Shown here piece by piece: positions 22,646 to 32,022 of a stretch of 48,404 nucleotides of DNA. Position numbers and translations under genes: made by a program. The stretch lies in NCBI GenBank assembly GCA_000310025.1, contig FN649749.1:2665620-2714023 (forward strand). The letters run 5' to 3'. This DNA comes from Ectocarpus siliculosus (taxonomy: Eukaryota > Sar > Phaeophyceae > Ectocarpales > Ectocarpaceae). The notes under the pieces are model-generated. The model was not told where the DNA came from. It did not search any database and saw nothing but the letters and a program-made list of their open reading frames with translations. Every line of letters starts with the position of its first letter. Position 1 is the stretch's first letter.

Positions 22646-25600
22646 CTAATCGGTGCGTGCCGGATCATTTGGCGGCGAATGCTCCGCCTCCACGTTTCGC
22701 GACATGTCGACATTGCGAAGAAGTCCTTTCATGAGGGCGCTACCGCTGTGGACTTGAAGGCACCACGAACCGCAGACGGCCGATCCGAGGGTAGTGTAAC
22801 GAACAACGGAGAGGGCGATCTTGACCGGTCCGGGGTCGTCGAGGAAGCGTACGATGTAGTGGTCAGCCCGTTCAGTCGGTCCAGAAATCTTGCCCAGCCA
22901 CCAGAGTCCATCTTGAGCCTTGTACCAGAAGAACGCACCCACAGGTAGAGGAGTATCGGCGAAACGACCGTCCCAGGTTGAGCGGGAGACAAAGGAGTAA
23001 CCCGGAGGCAAATATCTCTCGCCCTTAGCACGTGCCAATTCGCGTGCGGCTGCGCCAATACGCATTGCACGGTATCGGCGATTCGTCTGACGGTGTTGAT
23101 CGGGCGTACCCGTCCAATACCGGAGAATCTGCGATCGAGAGTGCTGAAGGTCCATCTCACGCTCCCAAGAAGGGCGGAGAAGACCCTTCCAATGTGTCTG
23201 ATACAGAACTGCGATAACACCACCACGACCGCGAACAGACTGGTGACCAGTAATTTGTTCCACCTCGAGGCGTTCGACCGAAGTCGAGACGTCATTTTCC
23301 GTAACATGATACGGAGGAGATTTGGTCGTATAGTTGTTTAAAACATACTGCGTGAGACCAGTCGGCAGAAACCGTGGCAGGTCCTCAGCGTCACGCGGAT
23401 TAGCGCATGGCTTGCAGCGTGCGACCGAAACACGACGTTTCGAGTCTTTGCCCGGCAGGTCCGACGGAAGATCCAAGTATAACAACTTGGCCGCGAGAGG
23501 ACTGCCATCAGGGGCTTTCGAACAGGGGCCTACAGCCAACACTTTAAACGGACCGGTCCAAAGCAATGATAACTTCGCTTTGAGAACCTTGTCGTTGGTG
23601 CCTGATCGAACACCGGAGCGAATGGTAGATTCGGTATTATAGATCCAAACCCAATCGCCGATGGTGTAAGTCGGAAGCTTGTGCAAAGCATCCGAGAGAG
23701 CGGAATTTCGACGCTCGATCCGAGAAATGGATAACTTGTGCTGCTCGCGTACTAGCTCGTAAGCACGACGTTGGCGATCAGCAGCGAGGTCGCAATATTG
23801 GAGATGGTCGCGATCCAAACTTTGATGACCACGAGCATAAGGATGCTCGATGACAGTCATCGGAAGGCGAGGCAAACGGTTGATATGCACCTCATTAGGT
23901 GCTAAACCGGTGGCCGCGCTAACAGAGTTATTATAGGCAAACTCTACATGAGGGAGATGGACATCCCAATCATCTTGCCGTTCGTTAACGACCATGGCAA
24001 GCATTTGTGCCATAGTATGGTTAACTCGCTCAACACCACCATTTCCATTAGGGTGGTACGAACTGGTGGCCACTTTGCGAACTGCGAGACGTTTGTAAAC
24101 GGCTTGTGACAGTTTCGAGCAAAATTGTGTGCCATTGTCTGATAAAAGACTCAAGGGGCAACCCCACAGAGGGATATACCGATTCACTAAAATATCTGCA
24201 GTACCTTCAGCGGTAAACTCAGCAGCCGTAACGGCGTACATGTCAGCACGCCGACTAAACCGGTCGGTGAAGAGCAGAATGTAAGTGTTACCCCTAGGGG
24301 TAGTCGGCAGCGGGCCGAAATAATCGACACTCACGGACACTCCAGGTCCGGACGGTAGTGGCAAGCTTAAAATGGGCCACCGGGCCGTTTGTCGGGAAGT
24401 TTTACGAGCTTGGCACTTGAGGCAATGGCGAATCCACCATTTGGTACAGACGCTCATGCCTACCCACCAGTAGAAACGCTCTAACATAGACAGCGTACGA
24501 GCTGCACCAAGATGACAAGACGCATTAGCGTGACAGATCTGCATGATCCATGGGCGCATCAACATGGGGACGTAAACTCTAATAGATTCGTCGTTGAGGA
24601 GACGGGCCGCACGCCCGCCATGGCGCGTGGAAGTGGCAGAAGTGGTTGTGGTGGGCTTCTTAACGAGAAGCACTACGTCATCGTCGTCAACGTGCAACCG
24701 GCCTTTATGTGCCAGTTCACGGATGTCCGAAAACGAAGGTCGACGGTGTGACGGAAGGTGGTCGAGAAAACTAGGCGGTAATTCGGGAGGTTGACCTAGA
24801 AGGATGTAGCGTATGGCGGCATCGCACACGGGTTCACCGCGTTGTTCTCGCTCCCAATCAGAATGGGAAAAACGCTCAACCGATTCGCGGAAATCGAGCT
24901 CTACACCCGAAAGCACTGGGGTAACAACAGCCGGCGGAACACGCACCGAACCAAGCAATGGTCCAGACGCGGGCGTCGGCGGTGTCGGGTCTGGGCGAAC
25001 GGCCATCTCCGGAATTGGACTCAGTGGCGCCGAAGCGGCGGAATCCACCGGCTGGGAAGCCGAAGATTGATGAACGCGAGGCGCACGAGCTACAGACTGA
25101 GGAACAGTCGGCTCGAGAAGCGAGTCCTCCGGCTGGGAAAAGCCATAGTCCACCGCCGGGCGCGGAGTACCGGCGGCAGCAGCAGCGCGCCGACGGGTTC
25201 GTGTTGAAATGAGATCGGTAGGATCCAGGGCGCGCCTGGATGAAGCACCAGGGCGTGTAGCGGGCGTTTCTGACGCATCTTGTACGGAAAAAACACCAGC
25301 AGCAGTCGAAACTGCAGAACGACCCGAGGCGACCAAGGGAGGGCGGTTGCGAGCGGTTGTAGAGCCCGAAGCACCGATAACAGTCGGGGTTAAACCTCGA
25401 ACAGACCAAACGCCCGAGGGAACGTCAGAATGAGCGACAGTAGCGCGCGGTCCGTGCTCGCGAAAATCAGCAAAATCAGCTGAAGAAGGCGGTAGCCAAC
25501 CCAAGACTGAACTCGGGGCGGACGGGACGAGCCCACCCAAGCCAACACCGGCTTGATGGCCAGAAGGCACAAACCCACAAGAGCGGATAAAATAAACCGT

Positions 25601-28600
25601 TTCATCTTCAGCCGACGGAGTCAAACGACTGCGGCCAGAACGGTCACGCTCGGTAGCTTCTATCGGTAGTCGAGAAAGGAAGTCAGCATTGCCGTTGGAC
25701 GAACCCTTGCGATACTCGAGAGTGTAGGAGTATGCTGTCAGGAACTCCAACCAACGCTGAACGCGAGCGTTGTTTTCCCCCACCTTTGCAAGGTGTTCAA
25801 GGGACTTGTGATCCGTGAAAATCTTGAAGTGGGTGCCCCATAGGTAACCGCGAAGGCGCTTGATGCACCAAATGATACTGCCAGCTTCAAGATCCAGAGG
25901 AGTCCAATGACGCTCAGATTCCAAAGTAGCTCGGCTAACAAAAACGATAGGCCGAATAGAGCCATCAGGTTGTTCTTGTTCCAAAGTTCCACCAAACCCA
26001 TCTTTACTCGCGTCACAGTAGAGGCGAAAAGGGCGCGAACCGTCGGATACAGCATCCCAATCTGGATACACCAAAACTGGAGGGTTCGCCAGTTCTTCGA
26101 GAAGTTGGCGAACGACGGATTCCATTGAACCCGTGAACTCAAACTTCACATTCTTTTTAAGAAGCGTCGTAAGAGGGCGAATACGCTTAGCCATCTGTGG
26201 AAGAAACTTCCGGTAATAACCCAAACCACCCAGCAAAGCTCGAAGCTGCTTGGTGTCTTTGGGCATCGGCATCTTGGTGAGAGCAACAACTTTTTCACCA
26301 TTGGGCCGAACTCCGTCCGGAGATATAGTGTGCCCAAGAAACTCGGCTTCCGTGGCGCCAATAGTGGCTTTCGGAGGAGTCAGTTTCAAATTGTGCTCGC
26401 GCAATCTTTCGAAAAGAGAGCGAATGGTCGCTACATGAGCGGCCGGGGTCTCATCAAAGACAATGAGGTCGTCCAGATACGACGCAACACCTCGAAGATT
26501 TTTGATGACTTCGTTGACGACCTTACAGAACCATCCGGGAGCAGCGGCACTGCCCTGAGGCATTTTCAACCACTCAAACAGCCCAGAAGACGTAACAAAC
26601 GCCGTGAGGGGGATGGTATCACGATGAACCGTGATCTGATGGAACGAAGATTTCATGTAAAAGAGAGAATAAATCTTCCCCTTAAACAATTTGGCCAGAG
26701 TATCATCCACTCTAGGAATCGGAAGCTGACTAAGAGCACATAGTTTATTCAACTTACGATAGTTTACGGTGATGCGAACACCACCGGATTTCTTGGGTAT
26801 AACAACCAAAGGACTCGAGTACGGTGACGTCGAGTGTTGTATAAGACCCGCAGCAAGATATTGGTCGAGGATAGCGTCCACTTGCTTCGAAACCGGAGGA
26901 CTAACTCGGTACGGACGAGATGTAACGGGCTCACTGCCGGAGGGAACGGTCAACTTGAACGGGAACAATGAACAAGAACCGAAATCCGTAGGCGAACTGG
27001 AAAACACGTCGTGATATTCACATAGCACCTTACCCAATTCGGTAATAACGTCCGGTGTCCAACCAGGACCATGTAAATTAAACGTGATTTCTCGCATGTG
27101 ACGGGGGAGCTTATCCCACACACGAGAGAAACTGGCACGTTGATCTGGTGCTAAACGCGCCAAAAGAGCCGGGGAAGGCGAAAGAGGAGTCGAATCAGAA
27201 GGATTCGAACCAGGCGCCGGATGCGGCGGTTTGGCGGTCCGTTCATGCAGATCATACACAAACGAATGAGCCGTCGGTGACGCTGTCGAACCGGAGCCAT
27301 CGTAGTTAAAAACGGGGCCAGGGTCCGTATGGACAGATTGCGAGGTGTCCGAAACGGGAGTGGGTGAAACGACGGTGGCCGAAAGACCAGCTCCGTCGGT
27401 ATCACACGGAAACGCACCAAGAGGAACCTTGAGAAGGGGCGCTGAAGCAGTACCCAAAACATCACCCGGTTCCAAACTTGAAACTCCCGCTAATGGCGCA
27501 CGCTGGCGGCCATGAGTAACAAAATGTTCTTCTGAAGAAAACATGGACGTTTGAGCAAACATATCTACCAGATAATTGCCTACAAGGGCAGGAGACCCAT
27601 CACTGCGAACTAAATCAACTGGAACCAGTTGGTGTTCAGGCAGTAATTGAATGGGATGTCGGCCAGCATATCTAAGCTGGAAACTACCTTCACGAGCAGT
27701 GACGTCATGCACAAAAGCTTCAGCACCACCGTGCTTATGGTGGGCTAAAGGCAGTTCCCCGAAAACGCGATCATTGGGGCGTCTTGTGGGCAAGGCACGG
27801 TAGGAACGGTCGCTAAAACGCATCCAACTATCCCTGCCGAGCAACACATCATGTTGCATAACACCGTCAGGCACAACATACGCCCAAACGGCGAGAGAAG
27901 CGGTCGGGAATTTTCGCCGAAGAAACTGCACGCTTAAACGGACCATGGTCGACGTTTGAAGGGGGGCGGACTCACCAAACCCTCCCCAACAACGAGGTTG
28001 GGTGCGTGTTTCAAACAACGACGAAGCTGCACCCGCGGCTTTCATGGACTCCCAAGTTCGAGAACTAACGAAAGTCTGGGGTGAACCGGTGTCCAGCAAC
28101 GCCACGCATCCAAATTGCGTAGAAGCCGAGCCACAATGGGTGAGGATTCGTGCAGTGAAAGAGTCATCGTCAACGGTGATTACACCGCCGACTAAACTAG
28201 GACCTTGCTCAGGAAGCAAAGGCGACTGAGGACCAGGATGGTCAGTGTCCCGAGACACAGCCCAAACGCTGTTGTCATGATCGGACGGGACACTAGTGGC
28301 GTATTGCGAAAAGGACGCAAAACGCTCCGAAGACGACGGCACAGGTGCCGTCGACAGCCGTTGATGCGTGGAAGGATTAACTTCGAACACGGTACAACGA
28401 TCTGGGCTGGGCGTTTTACCCAAAGCCGCTAAGCGAGAACTACGTTCTGGCTGTGGGGCGTTGGATCGTAAAAGTTGGCGAACGTTCTGTAAAGCTACAC
28501 CCAACAAATTTAGACCACGCCAACGAGACGGACGACAAGCGTCCGGATGATCTGCACGAAGACCGATTCCCCAAATGCAGTCATAAGGACTGGCTTCTGC

Positions 28601-29977
28601 TAAAAGCTTGTCTCCGGATCCAAGGAGGTGTAGTCTCATCTCTGGATTTTGGGAAAATTTAGCGTAAGAGCCGGTCAGCACGATATTTTCGCGCTCCTTC
28701 TCCCAGAGAGTTTGGTCGAAACCCTGGACCGCACGACCATACTTCTTGTGTAGATCGGGGTCGGAAACTCTCATGATGTTCTGTAGACATTCGCGGTCGC
28801 CAAAAAGGCGAGCTTTCTCTGCAGCAAAAAATTGCTCTGCACACACATACGAAGTACCATCAACGACAAAAGTAGATGGGGTCCATTGACAGAAGGGAGA
28901 AGGGGATTTCCAAAATAGGACCACGTCTGAATTGGAGTACTCCTGAGTAGCATCGAAACCAGCGTCTTTCGAGGACGGGCGATGACGAGAAGTACGAGCA
29001 GGATGTGTGTCAACTGCTAAACGACCTGAAGTGGGAGACGCCTGGGCAGCATTATGGTCAACATCTTCTGCAGATGGGCCGGTGCCAGGTGTACGGGCAA
29101 AGGAATTTACATCCATTGCTAAAATGCCTAAATCAGGGGGTGGGTCCATCGGAGAATTCGAATCCACTGCCGAATTCGCCGAGATAAACGGGGGCGCCAC
29201 GCTTCGTATAGGGCTGTCCGTTTCTAGATCTTCTACCGTACCCGCATCCGATCCGGACCAGGGGGCATATAGATCGCTTTCGCTAGGAGCGGACACCAGT
29301 GCTTTGTCTGTCAATACAACTTTGGACGGTGCAAGGTGCTCCTGGCCGGTCCTCCGTGACAAGGATCGCGAGCATACCGTATTTACGGCGGGCGTCTCTG
29401 AAGCGTCCTCTGGAGACGGTGCTGTCAGCACTCTCAACGTCGATCGCGGGATGTTCCTGGTTTGCACCTCTGCACGATCGTTCTCGTTGGCAATTGGTGG
29501 GGTCTGCTTAGCCCCACCGGGCGAGAATCGTCGGTCGGAACCTGACGAAACCGCTACCGGTGCTGCGGCGGCTGGCGGACCAACGGCGGCAGCGAGCACA
29601 GACGAATCACACGTATCAGAAGACGCATCAGAATTGACCACTTCTGACGAATCCTCCTCAATCATAGAAAGCGCGTTGCTCTTGCCGGTCTTACCTGCAG
29701 ACGCCGGGGGGAGCTGCCGAACTACACTCGGTGGCCCCGCGCGTCTGGTCGCTCTGTTCCCGCACCTCAAGACGGCACTCTCCTCGGGGGAGTCATTTCC
29801 CGAAAAAGTACCCATCAAAAGAGGCGAAGTAGCAGAGGTTGCAAGCGAAATGTCGGAGGGTAAAAGGGGAACGGCATCGTCTTGTGCATTCCCAACCCTC
29901 TTGTCCGAATATGGAGAAGAAACAGCGGGTGCAAGGGCACCAGCGTTTCGCAGGGCAGGAGCACCTCGCTCCACCAT
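22646..29977 (-). CDS. Gypsy Pol polyprotein: NADAR, protease, RT, RNase H, integrase, chromodomain, Tudor-like
   Basis: One uninterrupted frame of 2443 residues from the ATG at 29977; the frame is open back to a TGA at 30071-30073. Domains by residue: Ser/Pro-rich leader 1-350; NADAR about 352-505; aspartic protease with DTG at 629-631 and LLGRD at 712-716; RT about 1015-1215 with YLDD at 1167-1170; RNase H about 1315-1435 (D1322, E1364, D1389); linker 1440-1690; integrase with an H-H-C-C zinc site at 1816-1855 and catalytic D1885, D1947, E1983 (D-x35-E); chromodomain about 2234-2288; Tudor/Agenet-like barrel about 2344-2396. RT motif A, normally LDL or FDM, reads FYM, so the catalytic Asp is Tyr (codon at 26657-26659, TAC). 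That would abolish polymerase activity of this copy. All other catalytic residues that I checked are present. Confidence 0.95.
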   Translation of the reverse strand: MVERGAPALRNAGALAPAVSSPYSDKRVGNAQDDAVPLLPSDISLATSATSPLLMGTFSGNDSPEESAVLRCGNRATRRAGPPSVVRQLPPASAGKTGKSNALSMIEEDSSEVVNSDASSDTCDSSVLAAAVGPPAAAAPVAVSSGSDRRFSPGGAKQTPPIANENDRAEVQTRNIPRSTLRVLTAPSPEDASETPAVNTVCSRSLSRRTGQEHLAPSKVVLTDKALVSAPSESDLYAPWSGSDAGTVEDLETDSPIRSVAPPFISANSAVDSNSPMDPPPDLGILAMDVNSFARTPGTGPSAEDVDHNAAQASPTSGRLAVDTHPARTSRHRPSSKDAGFDATQEYSNSDVVLFWKSPSPFCQWTPSTFVVDGTSYVCAEQFFAAEKARLFGDRECLQNIMRVSDPDLHKKYGRAVQGFDQTLWEKERENIVLTGSYAKFSQNPEMRLHLLGSGDKLLAEASPYDCIWGIGLRADHPDACRPSRWRGLNLLGVALQNVRQLLRSNAPQPERSSRLAALGKTPSPDRCTVFEVNPSTHQRLSTAPVPSSSERFASFSQYATSVPSDHDNSVWAVSRDTDHPGPQSPLLPEQGPSLVGGVITVDDDSFTARILTHCGSASTQFGCVALLDTGSPQTFVSSRTWESMKAAGAASSLFETRTQPRCWGGFGESAPLQTSTMVRLSVQFLRRKFPTASLAVWAYVVPDGVMQHDVLLGRDSWMRFSDRSYRALPTRRPNDRVFGELPLAHHKHGGAEAFVHDVTAREGSFQLRYAGRHPIQLLPEHQLVPVDLVRSDGSPALVGNYLVDMFAQTSMFSSEEHFVTHGRQRAPLAGVSSLEPGDVLGTASAPLLKVPLGAFPCDTDGAGLSATVVSPTPVSDTSQSVHTDPGPVFNYDGSGSTASPTAHSFVYDLHERTAKPPHPAPGSNPSDSTPLSPSPALLARLAPDQRASFSRVWDKLPRHMREITFNLHGPGWTPDVITELGKVLCEYHDVFSSSPTDFGSCSLFPFKLTVPSGSEPVTSRPYRVSPPVSKQVDAILDQYLAAGLIQHSTSPYSSPLVVIPKKSGGVRITVNYRKLNKLCALSQLPIPRVDDTLAKLFKGKIYSLFYMKSSFHQITVHRDTIPLTAFVTSSGLFEWLKMPQGSAAAPGWFCKVVNEVIKNLRGVASYLDDLIVFDETPAAHVATIRSLFERLREHNLKLTPPKATIGATEAEFLGHTISPDGVRPNGEKVVALTKMPMPKDTKQLRALLGGLGYYRKFLPQMAKRIRPLTTLLKKNVKFEFTGSMESVVRQLLEELANPPVLVYPDWDAVSDGSRPFRLYCDASKDGFGGTLEQEQPDGSIRPIVFVSRATLESERHWTPLDLEAGSIIWCIKRLRGYLWGTHFKIFTDHKSLEHLAKVGENNARVQRWLEFLTAYSYTLEYRKGSSNGNADFLSRLPIEATERDRSGRSRLTPSAEDETVYFIRSCGFVPSGHQAGVGLGGLVPSAPSSVLGWLPPSSADFADFREHGPRATVAHSDVPSGVWSVRGLTPTVIGASGSTTARNRPPLVASGRSAVSTAAGVFSVQDASETPATRPGASSRRALDPTDLISTRTRRRAAAAAGTPRPAVDYGFSQPEDSLLEPTVPQSVARAPRVHQSSASQPVDSAASAPLSPIPEMAVRPDPTPPTPASGPLLGSVRVPPAVVTPVLSGVELDFRESVERFSHSDWEREQRGEPVCDAAIRYILLGQPPELPPSFLDHLPSHRRPSFSDIRELAHKGRLHVDDDDVVLLVKKPTTTTSATSTRHGGRAARLLNDESIRVYVPMLMRPWIMQICHANASCHLGAARTLSMLERFYWWVGMSVCTKWWIRHCLKCQARKTSRQTARWPILSLPLPSGPGVSVSVDYFGPLPTTPRGNTYILLFTDRFSRRADMYAVTAAEFTAEGTADILVNRYIPLWGCPLSLLSDNGTQFCSKLSQAVYKRLAVRKVATSSYHPNGNGGVERVNHTMAQMLAMVVNERQDDWDVHLPHVEFAYNNSVSAATGLAPNEVHINRLPRLPMTVIEHPYARGHQSLDRDHLQYCDLAADRQRRAYELVREQHKLSISRIERRNSALSDALHKLPTYTIGDWVWIYNTESTIRSGVRSGTNDKVLKAKLSLLWTGPFKVLAVGPCSKAPDGSPLAAKLLYLDLPSDLPGKDSKRRVSVARCKPCANPRDAEDLPRFLPTGLTQYVLNNYTTKSPPYHVTENDVSTSVERLEVEQITGHQSVRGRGGVIAVLYQTHWKGLLRPSWEREMDLQHSRSQILRYWTGTPDQHRQTNRRYRAMRIGAAARELARAKGERYLPPGYSFVSRSTWDGRFADTPLPVGAFFWYKAQDGLWWLGKISGPTERADHYIVRFLDDPGPVKIALSVVRYTTLGSAVCGSWCLQVHSGSALMKGLLRNVDMSRNVEAEHSPPNDPARTD
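28465..28920 (-). other. NADAR (YbiA-like) domain inside Pol
   Basis: Residues 352-505 of Pol. Visible family hallmarks: FW near the start, PF then VVDGTSYVCAEQFF with the conserved Glu (residue 381), AEKA, KKYGR, W425 and R429, AKFSQNP, LLAEASPYDCIWGIGL and LNLLG followed by VR. NADAR proteins are N-glycosidases: bacterial YbiA cleaves riboflavin-pathway intermediates, and other members remove ADP-ribose from guanine in DNA. It lies upstream of the protease in one frame, so it would be released or carried with Gag-Pol in particles. The role in the element is unknown. Confidence 0.9.
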
Positions 29978-30199
29978 CCCTGATACACGTACATCTTGTG
30001 AAGAACGTGCAATATGTCCCGATGGTGCCGAAGGCGGGTCGGGGGAGGTACACGAACCGCCACCGACGAGTCAGTTGGACCCACGAGCATTGTGGCCATT
30101 CTGACCGCCAGATTGGAAATTTCCCGGCTGTCTAGCATTGTAGTTAGACGAAACAGAAGCACCGGGAGGAGAGCCTGTGTGGACCGATGATTGCGGTCA

Positions 30200-30546
30200 T
30201 TATGTAGACAGAGCACCAGTGTGATGGGTGTTGTCTGTGGACGGCTGTCGCGAGTTATGAGCAAAATTTCCATTATTGCGACCATTATTCTGGGAGTTAC
30301 CGTTGTTATGGTAGTCGCCTGCGTGATTTCTACGCGAAGACGAAGAGTGACGCTTGTTACGCCCGCCACCAGCACCTGAACCGGTGTGTGGCTTGCGACG
30401 GTAAGACCTCATACGGCCTTGCCAACGTCGGAAAGCGTCAGAGTTGTCGTGCAGCTCACCCAGTTCTGGGTTCAACAGACCGCTAGAATTTGTGAAAGGA
30501 GCTGGGCAGTGTTTCATGGAATGGTCATCACCAGAGCGTTCAAACA
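30200..30546 (-). CDS. Gag C-terminal/nucleocapsid segment in the -1 frame
   Basis: In the -1 frame relative to Gag, the sequence continues the zinc knuckle as FERSGDDHSMKHC and then an Arg/Asn/Gly-rich tail (KPHTGSGAGGGRNKRH, NNGNSQNNGRNNG). Joined after the Gag Cys codon (30544-30546) it gives C-x2-R-x4-H-x4-C, so the second Cys is Arg. The frame ends with TAA TGA at 30197-30202, then stays open to a TGA at 30071-30073 and is in the same frame as Pol. Confidence 0.7.
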
Positions 30547-32022
30547 ACGGTTACGGTTCTCTCGAAACGCTTGCGAGCGAGCGTCCTGAGAAAAGAGAGG
30601 AGTCCACAAAAAAGGATCACCGGTGTTACGGAAAGAGGAACTGACTTGGTACACATTCGACCAATCGCCTTGTGTGGCGGGCCATGCACTATAATCACGG
30701 GAAAACGGATTATCACCGCCGCCCTGAGACTGAACTGCCAAAACAACAGGATTTTGTGCAGAACCCTGTGCCCACCGGCCCGAAGGCGCAGGTGCAGGTG
30801 CACGGTTCTGGGAACGCCGGGGCTGCGAAGAACCAGGCGTGGAAGACAAAGAAAAATACTCTGAACCTCCTATAGCGGGGGTTTTGTTGGTGGCCAAAGG
30901 CGAGAACGCCTGCCACATTGCATCAATCGAGTCAAACGGTGTCACGGCCGTAGCCAGATCACCAGGGTACAGCATCGGAGCCAAAGACGGAAACTGTTTA
31001 CTTACAGAATTCCTGACTATCTCAAGCACCATAGACACGCTAAGAGCCAAAACACGCTCAGATCCGGTGACAGAAGAAACCAAAAGGCGGAACGCCCTAA
31101 GGTAATCCGCAAACAAGGTCCCATTCGAAACACCAAATTGCTGAAGTCGCAAAAACGACTCCTGTCGATCTCCGACATCGAATTGCTCCGACAGCAGTCG
31201 CAGAAGGAGCGTGAAGGCCTCTGGACCCGTGGCTCCTTCATCCAGCCTCCGCTTCACTTGCTGAAAATAATCAGAAATGGAGAGGACAAGGTCGGATGTA
31301 GTAGGTTTGTCAGGTGAGATCGCACTCAAAATTCTCTTTTGAAGGGGGCGCTCCCAACCTCGGACAAAATCGGAGTCCATCAAACCGACGCGACGATCAT
31401 CACACAACATCAAAATATCCGTGAGCGCAGATCGAACGGTGCGAATGAGCTGCTGATATGCATCAGCTGGCAGCAAAGACGCAGGGAAAGGCATAGCGGA
31501 TACACGTTCAACTTTTTTGAGGTTGAGGGTGATGTACTCACGTTGGACACGAGCAACATGTGCGGCATCAACTGCCGAAGCAGCAGCAGCAACCGTTGCA
31601 TGGCGAGCGTGAGCAGTGGTGGAAGAAAGCGGCAGAGCACTATCATCGGTGGGCACACTCGCTATGGCAAGAGGCTCTGTTTTTACAGACGGTGGGGCAG
31701 CTTCAACAGCAACCCCACTGGGTTCGGTCTTAATAGACTTTGTGTCTGCAACATCAACACCACGGAAGTCTGTCAACTTGACAGACTTGTCACTACGCAA
31801 CACAGTGTTCGAAAACACAAGATGACCATCACGCAGAAGAGCGTTAAGACGATCATCAGAAGCAACATCCACGAGAGACGGTACTACTTGCCTGGAAGAC
31901 CGGCCCGAAGAAGCCTTCCGAGGAAGACTACGCTCCGAGGCGGAGTCCGAGGATGCTCCTCCAGCGGCGTCCGAAGACGGGCGAGAGGTGCGGCTCTTCT
32001 TCTTGACCACCTTCTTGTCCAC
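30514..32022 (-). CDS. Gypsy Gag, matrix/capsid part
   Basis: A 502-codon frame, open further to a TAG at about 32134, with no ATG before residue 170 or so; GTG at 32022 is only a notional start. The N-terminal third is Ser/Lys-rich with repeated KTEP phrases. The middle (about residues 160-390) is Leu-rich and helical, as capsid domains are (ADAYQQLIRTVRSALTDIL, SISDYFQQVKRRLDEG, FADYLRAFRLLVSSV). A Pro/Gly/Gln-rich region follows, then RENRNRC, the first Cys of a zinc knuckle, where the frame is lost and soon stops. Non-AUG initiation, splicing from ORF0 or decay are all possible. Confidence 0.75.
   Translation of the reverse strand: MDKKVVKKKSRTSRPSSDAAGGASSDSASERSLPRKASSGRSSRQVVPSLVDVASDDRLNALLRDGHLVFSNTVLRSDKSVKLTDFRGVDVADTKSIKTEPSGVAVEAAPPSVKTEPLAIASVPTDDSALPLSSTTAHARHATVAAAASAVDAAHVARVQREYITLNLKKVERVSAMPFPASLLPADAYQQLIRTVRSALTDILMLCDDRRVGLMDSDFVRGWERPLQKRILSAISPDKPTTSDLVLSISDYFQQVKRRLDEGATGPEAFTLLLRLLSEQFDVGDRQESFLRLQQFGVSNGTLFADYLRAFRLLVSSVTGSERVLALSVSMVLEIVRNSVSKQFPSLAPMLYPGDLATAVTPFDSIDAMWQAFSPLATNKTPAIGGSEYFSLSSTPGSSQPRRSQNRAPAPAPSGRWAQGSAQNPVVLAVQSQGGGDNPFSRDYSAWPATQGDWSNVYQVSSSFRNTGDPFLWTPLFSQDARSQAFRENRNRCLNALVMTIP

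Noticed and set aside
29007-30104. 365-codon plus-strand frame
   Set aside because: It is antisense to the Ser/Pro-rich Pol leader of the Gypsy element; GC-biased codons leave the opposite strand open.
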